From UBA2784 sp964494625 (GTDB taxonomy: Bacteria > Pseudomonadota > Alphaproteobacteria > Micropepsales > Micropepsaceae), in NCBI GenBank assembly GCA_964494625.1, contig CAZBRT010000002.1:434001-498000 (forward strand): 64,000 nucleotides of DNA, read 5' to 3'. A model generated the notes under the pieces. The model was not told the DNA's origin. It saw only the letters and a list, made by a program, of their open reading frames with translations, and did not search any database. This document shows, in pieces, positions 45,456-53,433 of this stretch (position 1 is its first letter; every line of letters begins with the position of its first letter). The translations under genes and the position numbers were made by a program.

Positions 45456-46993
45456 ACGGCACTTCGCGCATGCCTGCCGATGTTTGCCTCCTGTTGGAAG
45501 GCACCTATCCTTATGTCGCGGGCGGTGTATCGGCGTGGGTGCATGATCTGGTGAAGGCGCAGGCGCATCTGACATTCGAGATTGTCGCCATCGTGCCCGA
45601 CCATGCGCCGCGTGCCCGTGTCTATGACGTGCCGGCGAATGTGCGCGCGATCCATCATGTCGCCCTCAACGCGCTGCCCGCCGGCAATGGCGCTGCATCC
45701 CTTCCCGATGGCGTGACGCGGGACATTGCAAGGCGCTTTGCCGCCTTCATCCAGAGCGGCGGTCTTGGCGAATTGACAGCGCTTGCGGCCATCGTGGCGC
45801 CCTTGCGTGCGCAACTCGGCCAGCGATGCCTGCTTGATGCGCCCGCCGCCTTCCGCGCGATGTGCGACATCTATGAGGAGATGATGCCGGACGCCTCGTT
45901 CCTGCATTTCTTCTGGAGCTGGCGGGCGCTTTCCTCCGCATTTTTTGCTGCCATGCTCGCGCCCCTGCCGCCGGCGCGGGTCTATCACGCAATCTCGACC
46001 GGTTATGCCGGATTGATGGCGGCGCGCGGGCGCATTGAAATGGGGCGGCCTGCCCTTCTGACCGAACACGGCATCTATACGAATGAGCGGCGCATCGAAG
46101 TCGCACTCGCCGAATGGCTGCACGATCCGGGGGTGAGCCATCTGGGCCTTGAGAAGACATCCCGCGACCTCAAAGACCTCTGGACTGATGCGTTCACCGC
46201 GTTCTCGCGCGCCATCTATCAGGTGGCGGACCACATCATCACGCTCTATCGCGGCAATCAGGATATGCAGATTGCCGACGGCGCGCCGGTTGCGCGGCTT
46301 TCGATCATTCCCAACGGCGTTGATGCCGCGCGGTTCTCGCGCATTGCGCGGGCGGGCGGTGCAAGACCACCTACTGTTGCGCTGATTGGCCGTGTCGTTC
46401 CGATCAAGGACATCAAGACCTATCTGCGGGCCGTGGCAATCGCACGCACGCGCATTCCGGACTTGCGCGCGCTGGTAATGGGACCTGCCGATGAGGACGC
46501 CGACTATGCACGCGAGTGCCGCGAGCTTGCGGCCCATCTGGGCCTCAATGACGCGCTTGTTTTCACGGGCCGGGTCAAACTCGACGACTATCTGCCGCAT
46601 ATCGATCTCAATGTGCTGACCTCTGTGTCCGAAGCGCAGCCGCTTGTCCTTCTGGAAGTAGGTGCCGCCGGCATTGCCTCCATCGCCACAGACGTCGGCA
46701 GTTGCGCGGAAATCCTTATGGGCAAGCCGGATGAGACGCCTGCGCTCGGGCGCGGCGGCGCCATCGTGCCCCTGGCAAGCCCGCTCGCGGTGGCGGATGC
46801 GATGTGTGACCTCCTGATGGATCCGGCACGGCTTGCCAAGGCGGGCGCGGTGATGCGCGAGCGCGTGATCCGCCACTACAACAAGCCGCAATGTGATGCT
46901 TCCTATCGCGCGCTTTACGAGACGCTGCGGCGCGCGCCGTGGCAACCGATCCTTGATCCGCAAGTGCCCGCGGCCCTGCAGGACGTTGGCTGA
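45452..46993 (+). CDS. pelF: PelF, Pel polysaccharide glycosyltransferase
   Basis: PelF is a soluble GT4-family glycosyltransferase of 513 residues that polymerises the Pel sugar. The N-terminal GTYPYVAGGVSAWVHDLV segment is typical of PelF, and the nucleotide-sugar EX7E motif is at Glu394 and Glu402 (SEAQPLVLLEVG). ATG 45452 overlaps the pelE stop (ATGA) and avoids a 15-residue extension. Its own stop overlaps the pelG start by one base (TGATG). Confidence 0.93.
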   Translation: MNGTSRMPADVCLLLEGTYPYVAGGVSAWVHDLVKAQAHLTFEIVAIVPDHAPRARVYDVPANVRAIHHVALNALPAGNGAASLPDGVTRDIARRFAAFIQSGGLGELTALAAIVAPLRAQLGQRCLLDAPAAFRAMCDIYEEMMPDASFLHFFWSWRALSSAFFAAMLAPLPPARVYHAISTGYAGLMAARGRIEMGRPALLTEHGIYTNERRIEVALAEWLHDPGVSHLGLEKTSRDLKDLWTDAFTAFSRAIYQVADHIITLYRGNQDMQIADGAPVARLSIIPNGVDAARFSRIARAGGARPPTVALIGRVVPIKDIKTYLRAVAIARTRIPDLRALVMGPADEDADYARECRELAAHLGLNDALVFTGRVKLDDYLPHIDLNVLTSVSEAQPLVLLEVGAAGIASIATDVGSCAEILMGKPDETPALGRGGAIVPLASPLAVADAMCDLLMDPARLAKAGAVMRERVIRHYNKPQCDASYRALYETLRRAPWQPILDPQVPAALQDVG

Positions 46994-48396
46994 TGGCTGG
47001 CATCGGTTTTACTCTACGCAAGCTTGCGCGGCGGGACGATCTGACCGGCCCCGTCAGCGGACTTGCCTATGCGGCTTTTGTCACGTCCGGCCCGTGGATC
47101 ATCACGGTTGCCGCAATTGCCGCCATCAATCTTCTGGCGGCACGCGACACGGCGGGCAACGAGCTGATGCTGGTGCGCACGCTCATCATCTACAATTTCG
47201 CGTTCTCGCTGGCGCTGACCGGCCCTTTCAGCGCGGTCGCCACGCGGTTCCTCTCGGACCGCATCTTTGACCGCGATGCGCGGCAGGCGCCCGCGTCGCT
47301 CATCGTTTCGCTGGCGGCCTCCAGCCTCGTGCAGTTGCCTTTCGTGCTGGTGCTCTATCTTGGCATTGCCGAGATCAGCCAGCCGCTTTCGGCGCTCGCG
47401 ATCTTCAACTATTTCACCGTGTCGGCCATCTGGTGTGCGGCGGTGTTCCTTTCGGCCCTCAAGGATTATCGCACGGTCGCCCTTGCGTTCATTGCGGGCA
47501 TGGCGGGCGGTGTTTTTCTGGCCGACGCTTTGATGCGCGAGGGCGCCATCGGCATCTTTGGCGGCTTTGCGGCGGGATGTGCATTGACATTGTTCATCCT
47601 GATCGCGCGCATTCTGGCAGAATATCCCTATCGCCTTGCCGGCTGGAGCGGGCTTTCAGGCGCGTTCCGGCGCTTTGGCGATCTCGCGATTGCGGGACTT
47701 GCCTATAACCTTGCGATCTGGTCCGACAAATGGGTGATGTGGTTTGCGCCCGAGCGCATCCTGCCCGCGTTCAACCTGCCGTCCTATCCGCTCTATGACG
47801 GCGCAATGTTTTACGCGCAGCTCCTGCTCATTCCGGCGATGGCGGTGTTCGTTGTCAGCATCGAGACGCTGTTCTATGCGCGCTACCGCAATTTCTACGG
47901 TGACATCCAGAACCACGCGCCGCTGAAAGTGATCCGCGCCAATCACGCGGCCATCATCGCGGCGGTCAAGGGCGGCGCGCGCACGCTGGTCGTGCTGCAG
48001 CTTGCCCTTGCTGCCCTTGCGATTCTCCTGTCGGCTGTGCTGGCTGGCCCATTGGCCATGCATGCCGAACAGCTGGGCATGTTCCGTTTCGGTGCGCTGG
48101 GCGCCGCCTTTCACGGGCTTTTCCTGTTCTCGACCATCGTCCTCGCCTATCTTGATCTCAGGCGGCAGGTGATGTGGCTCTATCTGCTTTTTCTCGCACT
48201 CAATGCGGGATTGACGGCGCTGACAATCATCCCCGGCTTTGCGTGGTACGGCTACGGCTATTTCGCCGCGTCGCTCGTGTCGTTTCTTGCGGCTGCGACC
48301 ATGATGTGGCGCGCAGTCAACAACCTTGCCTGGCTTACCTTCATCGGCAACAACCCGGCCGTCAGAGATACCACTCGTGCTCATGCGGCGGAATGA
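46993..48396 (+). CDS. pelG: PelG, inner-membrane Pel exporter
   Basis: PelG (467 residues) is a MATE/polysaccharide-transporter-like membrane protein with about twelve hydrophobic helices. The N-terminus MAGIGFTLRKLARRDD and the following GPVSGLAYAAFVTSGPWIITVAAI are characteristic of PelG, which moves polymer across the inner membrane. It is the last gene of the cluster. Its 3' end overlaps the convergent glutamine-synthetase-like gene by 35 bp, so no terminator separates them. Confidence 0.93.
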   Translation: MAGIGFTLRKLARRDDLTGPVSGLAYAAFVTSGPWIITVAAIAAINLLAARDTAGNELMLVRTLIIYNFAFSLALTGPFSAVATRFLSDRIFDRDARQAPASLIVSLAASSLVQLPFVLVLYLGIAEISQPLSALAIFNYFTVSAIWCAAVFLSALKDYRTVALAFIAGMAGGVFLADALMREGAIGIFGGFAAGCALTLFILIARILAEYPYRLAGWSGLSGAFRRFGDLAIAGLAYNLAIWSDKWVMWFAPERILPAFNLPSYPLYDGAMFYAQLLLIPAMAVFVVSIETLFYARYRNFYGDIQNHAPLKVIRANHAAIIAAVKGGARTLVVLQLALAALAILLSAVLAGPLAMHAEQLGMFRFGALGAAFHGLFLFSTIVLAYLDLRRQVMWLYLLFLALNAGLTALTIIPGFAWYGYGYFAASLVSFLAAATMMWRAVNNLAWLTFIGNNPAVRDTTRAHAAE

Positions 48397-49750
48397 CCGC
48401 GTTGAAGCGTTCCAGCTCCACACGCTTGGTCGCTGCATAGATGCCGGTATAGGCGCCAAGATAATTCTTCAGGATTGACGATTGCTCGAGCGCCGTCAGC
48501 GCATCGGCAAAATTGAAAGGGATGCTCGCATCGGGCATTTCAGACGCATTGCCCTCGAACGGCGCACCGGGATCAATCTTTGACACAAGCCCGTGGTGCA
48601 GGCCCGAAAGCAATGCCGCCATGACGAGATAGGGATTGGCATCCGCCCCGGAGACGCGGTGCTCGACGCGGCGCGAATTGGGGTTGCCCGCTGGCACACG
48701 CAAGCCGGTCGAGCGGTTATTGATGCCCCAATGCCGGTTCACCGGCACGAAAAGGTTCGGCACGAAGCGGCGATAGGCATTGGGGGTCGGCGCAAAGAAC
48801 GCCATCCCCTCATGCATGATGCGCTGAAGCCCGCCGATGGCGTGGCGCAGAATGGGTGCACCGGCCGGATCGTCTGAGGCGAAGGCGTTGCGGCCATCCG
48901 GGCCTGCCAGACTGACATGCACATGCATGCCGCTTCCCGCGCGGTCCGCATAGGGCTTGGCCATGAAGCTTGCTTCAAAGCCGTGTGCGCGCGCGACGTT
49001 GCGGATGATCTGCTTCAGGTAGATGGCATGATCGCAGGCGGTGACCGGATCATCGACATGCTCGAGATTGATCTCGAATTGGCCGGGCGCATATTCCGAT
49101 GTCGCCGCCGTGGCGGGCACGCGCCAGCGCGCGGCCTCTTCCGCGATGTCCGAAAGGAATGCCTGATAGCGGTCGAGGTCCCAGATGCCGTAGACCGAGA
49201 TCGCCTTCTCGCGCTCCTTCGTTGTCGGGCAGATCGGTGGCTGCGGGGCACCCGCGCCGACGCGCTTGGGATCGATCAGGTAGAATTCGAGTTCAACGGC
49301 GGTGACCGGCTTGAGCTTCAATTCACTCATGCGTGCAGCGACACGAGCGAGGACCGCCCGCGGTTCGATGTCGCTCGGCTCGCCCGTAAGCTTGCACATC
49401 GTCATCAGCACTTGCGCGCGCGTGAAGGGCGGCTTGCCGACCGTCACCAATGTTCCCGGCACCGGATAGCCCACGCCATCGGGATCGCCATCGGTGAAGC
49501 CGCGCCCAAGCGCATCCGTCATCTCGCCGCGCACATCAAGGAGATAGATTGTCTCCGGAATGTTGAGGCCGGAGACGTAAAGGTCCGGCAGGTCGGCGGC
49601 CGGCATGCGCTTGCCGCGGATCGTGCCCGACAGGTCCGCAAAGACAGCATCGATGCTTGCAATGCCCGGATGCTGCGCGAGGAACTTCCGCGCCATTTCA
49701 GCGCCTTCAAGGTCAGGTCCGGGTCGGCGGGCAGGATTCAGGCTGTTCAT
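48362..49750 (-). CDS. Glutamine synthetase family protein, gamma-glutamylpolyamine synthetase-like
   Basis: This 462-residue protein has the glutamine synthetase catalytic core: ELEFYLID (metal Glu), AGSGMHVHVSL, NRHWGINNRSTGLRVP and RVEHRVSGADANPYL. Its length and the AVFADLSGTIRGKRMP start fit the gamma-glutamylputrescine synthetase branch rather than GlnA. It would ligate glutamate to putrescine or a related amine in polyamine breakdown. The divergent neighbour is a spermidine/putrescine-type binding protein, which supports this role. ATG 49750 is chosen by family length; a strong ribosome-binding site is not visible. It overlaps pelG tail-to-tail by 35 bp. Confidence 0.85.
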   Translation of the reverse strand: MNSLNPARRPGPDLEGAEMARKFLAQHPGIASIDAVFADLSGTIRGKRMPAADLPDLYVSGLNIPETIYLLDVRGEMTDALGRGFTDGDPDGVGYPVPGTLVTVGKPPFTRAQVLMTMCKLTGEPSDIEPRAVLARVAARMSELKLKPVTAVELEFYLIDPKRVGAGAPQPPICPTTKEREKAISVYGIWDLDRYQAFLSDIAEEAARWRVPATAATSEYAPGQFEINLEHVDDPVTACDHAIYLKQIIRNVARAHGFEASFMAKPYADRAGSGMHVHVSLAGPDGRNAFASDDPAGAPILRHAIGGLQRIMHEGMAFFAPTPNAYRRFVPNLFVPVNRHWGINNRSTGLRVPAGNPNSRRVEHRVSGADANPYLVMAALLSGLHHGLVSKIDPGAPFEGNASEMPDASIPFNFADALTALEQSSILKNYLGAYTGIYAATKRVELERFNAVIPPHEHEWYL

Positions 49751-49974
49751 GATGGAATCATCAATCAATTGGCGCACTTGCGGCGCATTTGGCCCAAGAT
49801 AGGCTGTCCGGCCCCCCAGCGTCAAAGGGGTTGAATTCCAGACCCCGCGCCTATGGAAGGAGATGCTTGCACTGCCATGACTTCGCCCTAGAGTCAGGAT
49901 TTGGTGCATTTGCGTTCGGGAACCGGGGGCGGTCCGGCATTTGCGCCGCCGAACTTTGGGAAGGAGACTTTCAC

Positions 49975-51066
49975 ATGAAGCTGACCCGCATCCTGCGCGG
50001 CACGGCGGTTGCTGCGGGCGCCATTGCGCTCGCCGGACTTGTCGGATTGACGGCGCTCAACAGCGGCGCCACGGCAGCCGAGGACGGCAACATCACGCTG
50101 TTCACCTTTGAGAACCTCGTCAACCCGCCGCTGACGGCGGAGTATCGCGCGAAGTACGGCGTCGAGCCCAACACGGTCGTGTTCGCGGACGAAGACGAAG
50201 CCTTTGCCAAGATGCGTGCAAACTTCGCGCCTGACCTCATGGGGCCATGCTCCTACGAGTTCGAGCGCTGGAAGGAAGCCGGTATCCTGCAGCCGATCGA
50301 CGTGACGAAGCTGAAATACTGGGACACGATCCCGCCGTCGCTCAAGTCGATCCCCGGCATGATGGCGTCGGAGACAACTGCCTGGTTCGTGCCGCAATAT
50401 TGGGCCAGCACCTCGATCACATTCCGCCGCGACCTTGCGCCGGAATATGTGACAACCCCGAGCTTCGACATCCTCTGGGATCCGAAATATCAGGGCCGCG
50501 TTGCAGCCCTTGAAGGCGTTGACGACACGGTGACGCTGACGGCCAAGGCGATGGGCTTTGATCCCTACAACCTTACGCCCGAACAGTGGACGCAGGTGCA
50601 GGAGAAATTGCGTGCGCTTGTTGCCAATTCGCGCTTCATCACGACAGACCAGACCTCGATTGCCCAGGGCCTTGCCTCGGGCGAAATCGTTGCGGCGATC
50701 ACCTGGTCGGACAGCTGGGCGGCGTTGAAGAATGACGGCGTCGATGTCGGCTTCATGAACCCGCCCACGGGCATGTTCACCTATGTGTGCGGCTTTGTCG
50801 TCCACAAGGATGCAACCGATCTGGAGCGCATCTACACCCTGATCGACAGCGGCCTGTCGCAGGCAGCTGCCGAGTATCTGGTGAGCGAATACTCGAACGG
50901 CTCTGCCAATGCGGCGGCGATGGCCGCCCTTCCGGTCGAGATGGTCGCGAATGCGGGCCTGCCTGCCGATGTGGACGCGTTCCTTGCATCGGGCACGTTC
51001 CAGATCCGCCTGCCCAACAAGGATGAGATCATCAAGGCATGGACGGAAATCCGCGCCGGGTTGTAA
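49975..51066 (+). CDS. ABC transporter substrate-binding protein, spermidine/putrescine type
   Basis: This periplasmic binding protein of 363 residues has a signal peptide and the PotD/PotF-like text NITLFTFENLVNPPLTAEYRAKYG, followed by DLMGPCSYEFERWKEAGIL. AAGGAG lies eight bases before ATG 49975. No permease or ATPase gene is adjacent, so it is an orphan binding protein or serves a transporter elsewhere. The divergent glutamine-synthetase-like gene suggests polyamines as ligand, but the residues that bind polyamine were not checked one by one. Confidence 0.85.
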   Translation: MKLTRILRGTAVAAGAIALAGLVGLTALNSGATAAEDGNITLFTFENLVNPPLTAEYRAKYGVEPNTVVFADEDEAFAKMRANFAPDLMGPCSYEFERWKEAGILQPIDVTKLKYWDTIPPSLKSIPGMMASETTAWFVPQYWASTSITFRRDLAPEYVTTPSFDILWDPKYQGRVAALEGVDDTVTLTAKAMGFDPYNLTPEQWTQVQEKLRALVANSRFITTDQTSIAQGLASGEIVAAITWSDSWAALKNDGVDVGFMNPPTGMFTYVCGFVVHKDATDLERIYTLIDSGLSQAAAEYLVSEYSNGSANAAAMAALPVEMVANAGLPADVDAFLASGTFQIRLPNKDEIIKAWTEIRAGL

Positions 51067-51091
51067 TCCCAGCCTCAATCAAGTGCTCGAG

Positions 51092-51130
51092 CGGGCGGAT
51101 TGCAGCAATGCGATCCGCCCGTTTGGTTTT
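51092..51130 (+). terminator. Rho-independent terminator of the binding-protein gene
   Basis: A 13-bp stem with one G-U pair (CGGGCGGATTGCA / TGCGATCCGCCCG) closes a GCAA tetraloop, followed by TTTGGTTTT. It lies 26 bases after the stop of the binding-protein gene. Confidence 0.88.
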
Positions 51131-51144
51131 GGGGGGCATTCCTC

Positions 51145-51313
51145 TCTTTTGCCTCCCCTTTGATAAAAGGGGTGAGCGGAGCGCAAGGATTTGAGCGAGC
51201 GAAAGCGAAGCTCAAGTCCGGTGGGGTTGCGGGACGCTGCACCGCGTTCGTCGATGGTGCCCCCCACCCGTTTTGCTTCGCAAAACGTGCCTCCCCCATC
51301 AAAAGGGGGAGGC
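51145..51313. repeat. Extragenic palindromic repeat element
   Basis: A composite of palindromes lies between convergent genes: an imperfect CTCCCCTTTGATAAAAGGGG at the left, CGTTTTGC-TTC-GCAAAACG (51269-51287) and GCCTCCCCC-ATCAAAA-GGGGGAGGC (51289-51313) at the right. The layout, two related hairpins about 130 bases apart flanking a GC-rich core, is that of a mobile or repeated extragenic element of a kind common in alphaproteobacteria. It could also end transcription of the beta-galactosidase gene. Confidence 0.65.
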
Positions 51314-51329
51314 GGAAGCAGCGGTTGGT

Positions 51330-53306
51330 CTACTCCCACACCGCGACGCCTTGCGGTTCCAGCATGTTTTCGCCCAGATGAAAGCGCGCGCCTGATGCGC
51401 CCAGATCAACCGGTGTGCCGGAATAGTTGAAGGCCCAGGTAAGTCCCTCTGACTTGCGGATGCGCAGGGCATGGGCGAGTGGCGATACGACCAGATGCGC
51501 GCGCGCGGCTGCCATCGCCATGATGTCATCCATCAGCCCGCGCTCGGGCAGGCCCGCCAGGTAGATCGTGCTGCCACCATCCTCGCGCAACGTGACTGCA
51601 GGTGAGCCATCAACAAACGTGCCAAGCGCACGCGTGGTGTCCGGCAGTTCCAGCCGCTCCGCCCATTTGGTCATGGCGTAACGCTTGCCTGCAAAGGCGA
51701 CGTGGCGGACAAGGCCAGGGCGCAGGCTTTCCACACGCGTCACCTTTACACCCGCGATCACGCCGAGCGCGCCGGGCGCGAGATTTTGCGGGATCGAAAG
51801 GTCTCCTGTCTTGGCGCCGCAGCGCGGGCCGATCACGATGGTCGCATGGCGCGCGGCAGCTTCAAGCGCTGCCTGCGCCTCCGCACTCACCAGCACAAGC
51901 GACGGCACCGCAATCAGCCGGTAGGACGCAAGATCATCGCCGGCCCGCAAAATATCGACATTGAGGCCAAGGCGGCGCAGGGCGCCATACATTTGCCAGC
52001 AGGGCTCAAGGCCGTGCCAGTCCGCGCCCTGAGGCTGGGTCTCAAGCGCCCAGAGCGATGGATAGTCAAACACCAGCGCAGCGTCACCGCGACCACGCGT
52101 GCCGATGGCGGACTTGAGGATGTTTGAGCGCCGCAATTCGCGCGCGGCGCAGCCCGCTTCCTCGCCACCCGTATCAAGCGTCCGGTCAGGGCGGTTCAAG
52201 CCTGCATGCATCTGCTCCTGTGCGAACGGCGCCTGCCGCCAGCGGAAGTAGCAGACAGCAGAAGCGCCATGGGCGAACGCTTCCCACGTCCACAGCCGCA
52301 CCATCCCTGCGGCGGGTGCCGGGTTCCAGAGTGACCAGTTCACGGGACCCGGCTGCTGTTCCATCACGAAAAAGCCGCGGCCCTTGCTCATGCCTGCATA
52401 GAGATCGTGGTGGAAGGCCGACATGTCGGGATGGCCTGTCGTCGCGAACTCCAGCCGCTCGTCGCTGGTGATACCGAAATGCGGCAGCACATCGGTGAAG
52501 CCGAGCGGATAGCTGTCCCAGCTGGCAAAATCGAGATCACGCGCGACATCGTAATGATCGAACTCGACAAAGCCGCCCATGAAGTTGTGCGTGACAAAGC
52601 GGCCGGGGGAATGCGCGCGGATGATCGACGCCTGCATGGCGTTATAGCGCGCCACCTGCACCGAGGAGAACCGCCGGAAGTCGAGCACATGGGCGGGATT
52701 GGGTTCGGTGACGGTCAGGTTCGGCGCATCCACCTCGTCAAAGCTGCGGTATTCCTGTGACCAGAAGCGGTTGCCCCACGCCGCGTTCATTGTCGACACG
52801 TCGCCGTGGCGCGCACGCAGGAAGTCGCGGAACGCTTCCACCGCGTTTGGTGAATAGCTCAGCGTCGTATTGTGGCAGCCATATTCATTGTCGGTCTGCC
52901 ATCCGACGATGGCGGGGTGCTTGCCATAGCGCTGGGCCAGCTTCTCGACGATCCGCTTTGACGCCTCCCACCAGACCTTGCTCGAAAAATCGTAATGGCG
53001 GCGTGAGCCGAATTTGCGCGGACGGCCATTCCTGTCCACCGGCAGGATATCCGGGTGGCGGTCGATCAGCCATTTCGGCGGCGTTGCGGTCGGCGTTCCC
53101 AGGATGACTTTCAACCCGGCGCGGGCAAGCGTGTCGAGCGCGCGGTCAAGCCAGCCGAATGCGTATTCCCCCGGCTCGGGTTCCAGCACGCTCCACGCGA
53201 ATTCGCCGATCCGCACGATTTCGATGCCAAGTGCCGCCATGGCGCGGGCGTCTTCCTCCCACCAGGCCTCGGGCCATTGTTCGGGATACCAGCAAACGCC
53301 AAGCAT
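51330..53306 (-). CDS. GH42 family beta-galactosidase
   Basis: This 658-residue glycoside hydrolase family 42 enzyme cleaves terminal beta-D-galactosides. The N-terminus MLGVCWYPEQWPEAWW is typical, the acid/base Glu141 is in QTDNEYGCHN, and the nucleophile Glu316 is in FFVMEQQPGPVNW. There is no signal peptide, so it should be cytoplasmic. It stands alone and diverges from the penicillin-binding protein gene; no sugar transporter or regulator is next to it. Confidence 0.93.
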   Translation of the reverse strand: MLGVCWYPEQWPEAWWEEDARAMAALGIEIVRIGEFAWSVLEPEPGEYAFGWLDRALDTLARAGLKVILGTPTATPPKWLIDRHPDILPVDRNGRPRKFGSRRHYDFSSKVWWEASKRIVEKLAQRYGKHPAIVGWQTDNEYGCHNTTLSYSPNAVEAFRDFLRARHGDVSTMNAAWGNRFWSQEYRSFDEVDAPNLTVTEPNPAHVLDFRRFSSVQVARYNAMQASIIRAHSPGRFVTHNFMGGFVEFDHYDVARDLDFASWDSYPLGFTDVLPHFGITSDERLEFATTGHPDMSAFHHDLYAGMSKGRGFFVMEQQPGPVNWSLWNPAPAAGMVRLWTWEAFAHGASAVCYFRWRQAPFAQEQMHAGLNRPDRTLDTGGEEAGCAARELRRSNILKSAIGTRGRGDAALVFDYPSLWALETQPQGADWHGLEPCWQMYGALRRLGLNVDILRAGDDLASYRLIAVPSLVLVSAEAQAALEAAARHATIVIGPRCGAKTGDLSIPQNLAPGALGVIAGVKVTRVESLRPGLVRHVAFAGKRYAMTKWAERLELPDTTRALGTFVDGSPAVTLREDGGSTIYLAGLPERGLMDDIMAMAAARAHLVVSPLAHALRIRKSEGLTWAFNYSGTPVDLGASGARFHLGENMLEPQGVAVWE

Positions 53307-53433
53307 GGGGCGGCAACCTTTCGTTTACGGCGGAGAGGCAGGCAGGCACAGCGATGGCAGGCTGTTGCAGCGGCAACACGCTTGTTCATGCCGTTTCCAA
53401 GAAAAAACCGCAATCATCCCGGCAGATCATGCC

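Noticed and set aside
53014..53433. Upstream extension of the penicillin-binding protein by 140 residues
   Set aside because: It overlaps the divergent beta-galactosidase in antisense and would put unrelated sequence before the membrane anchor.
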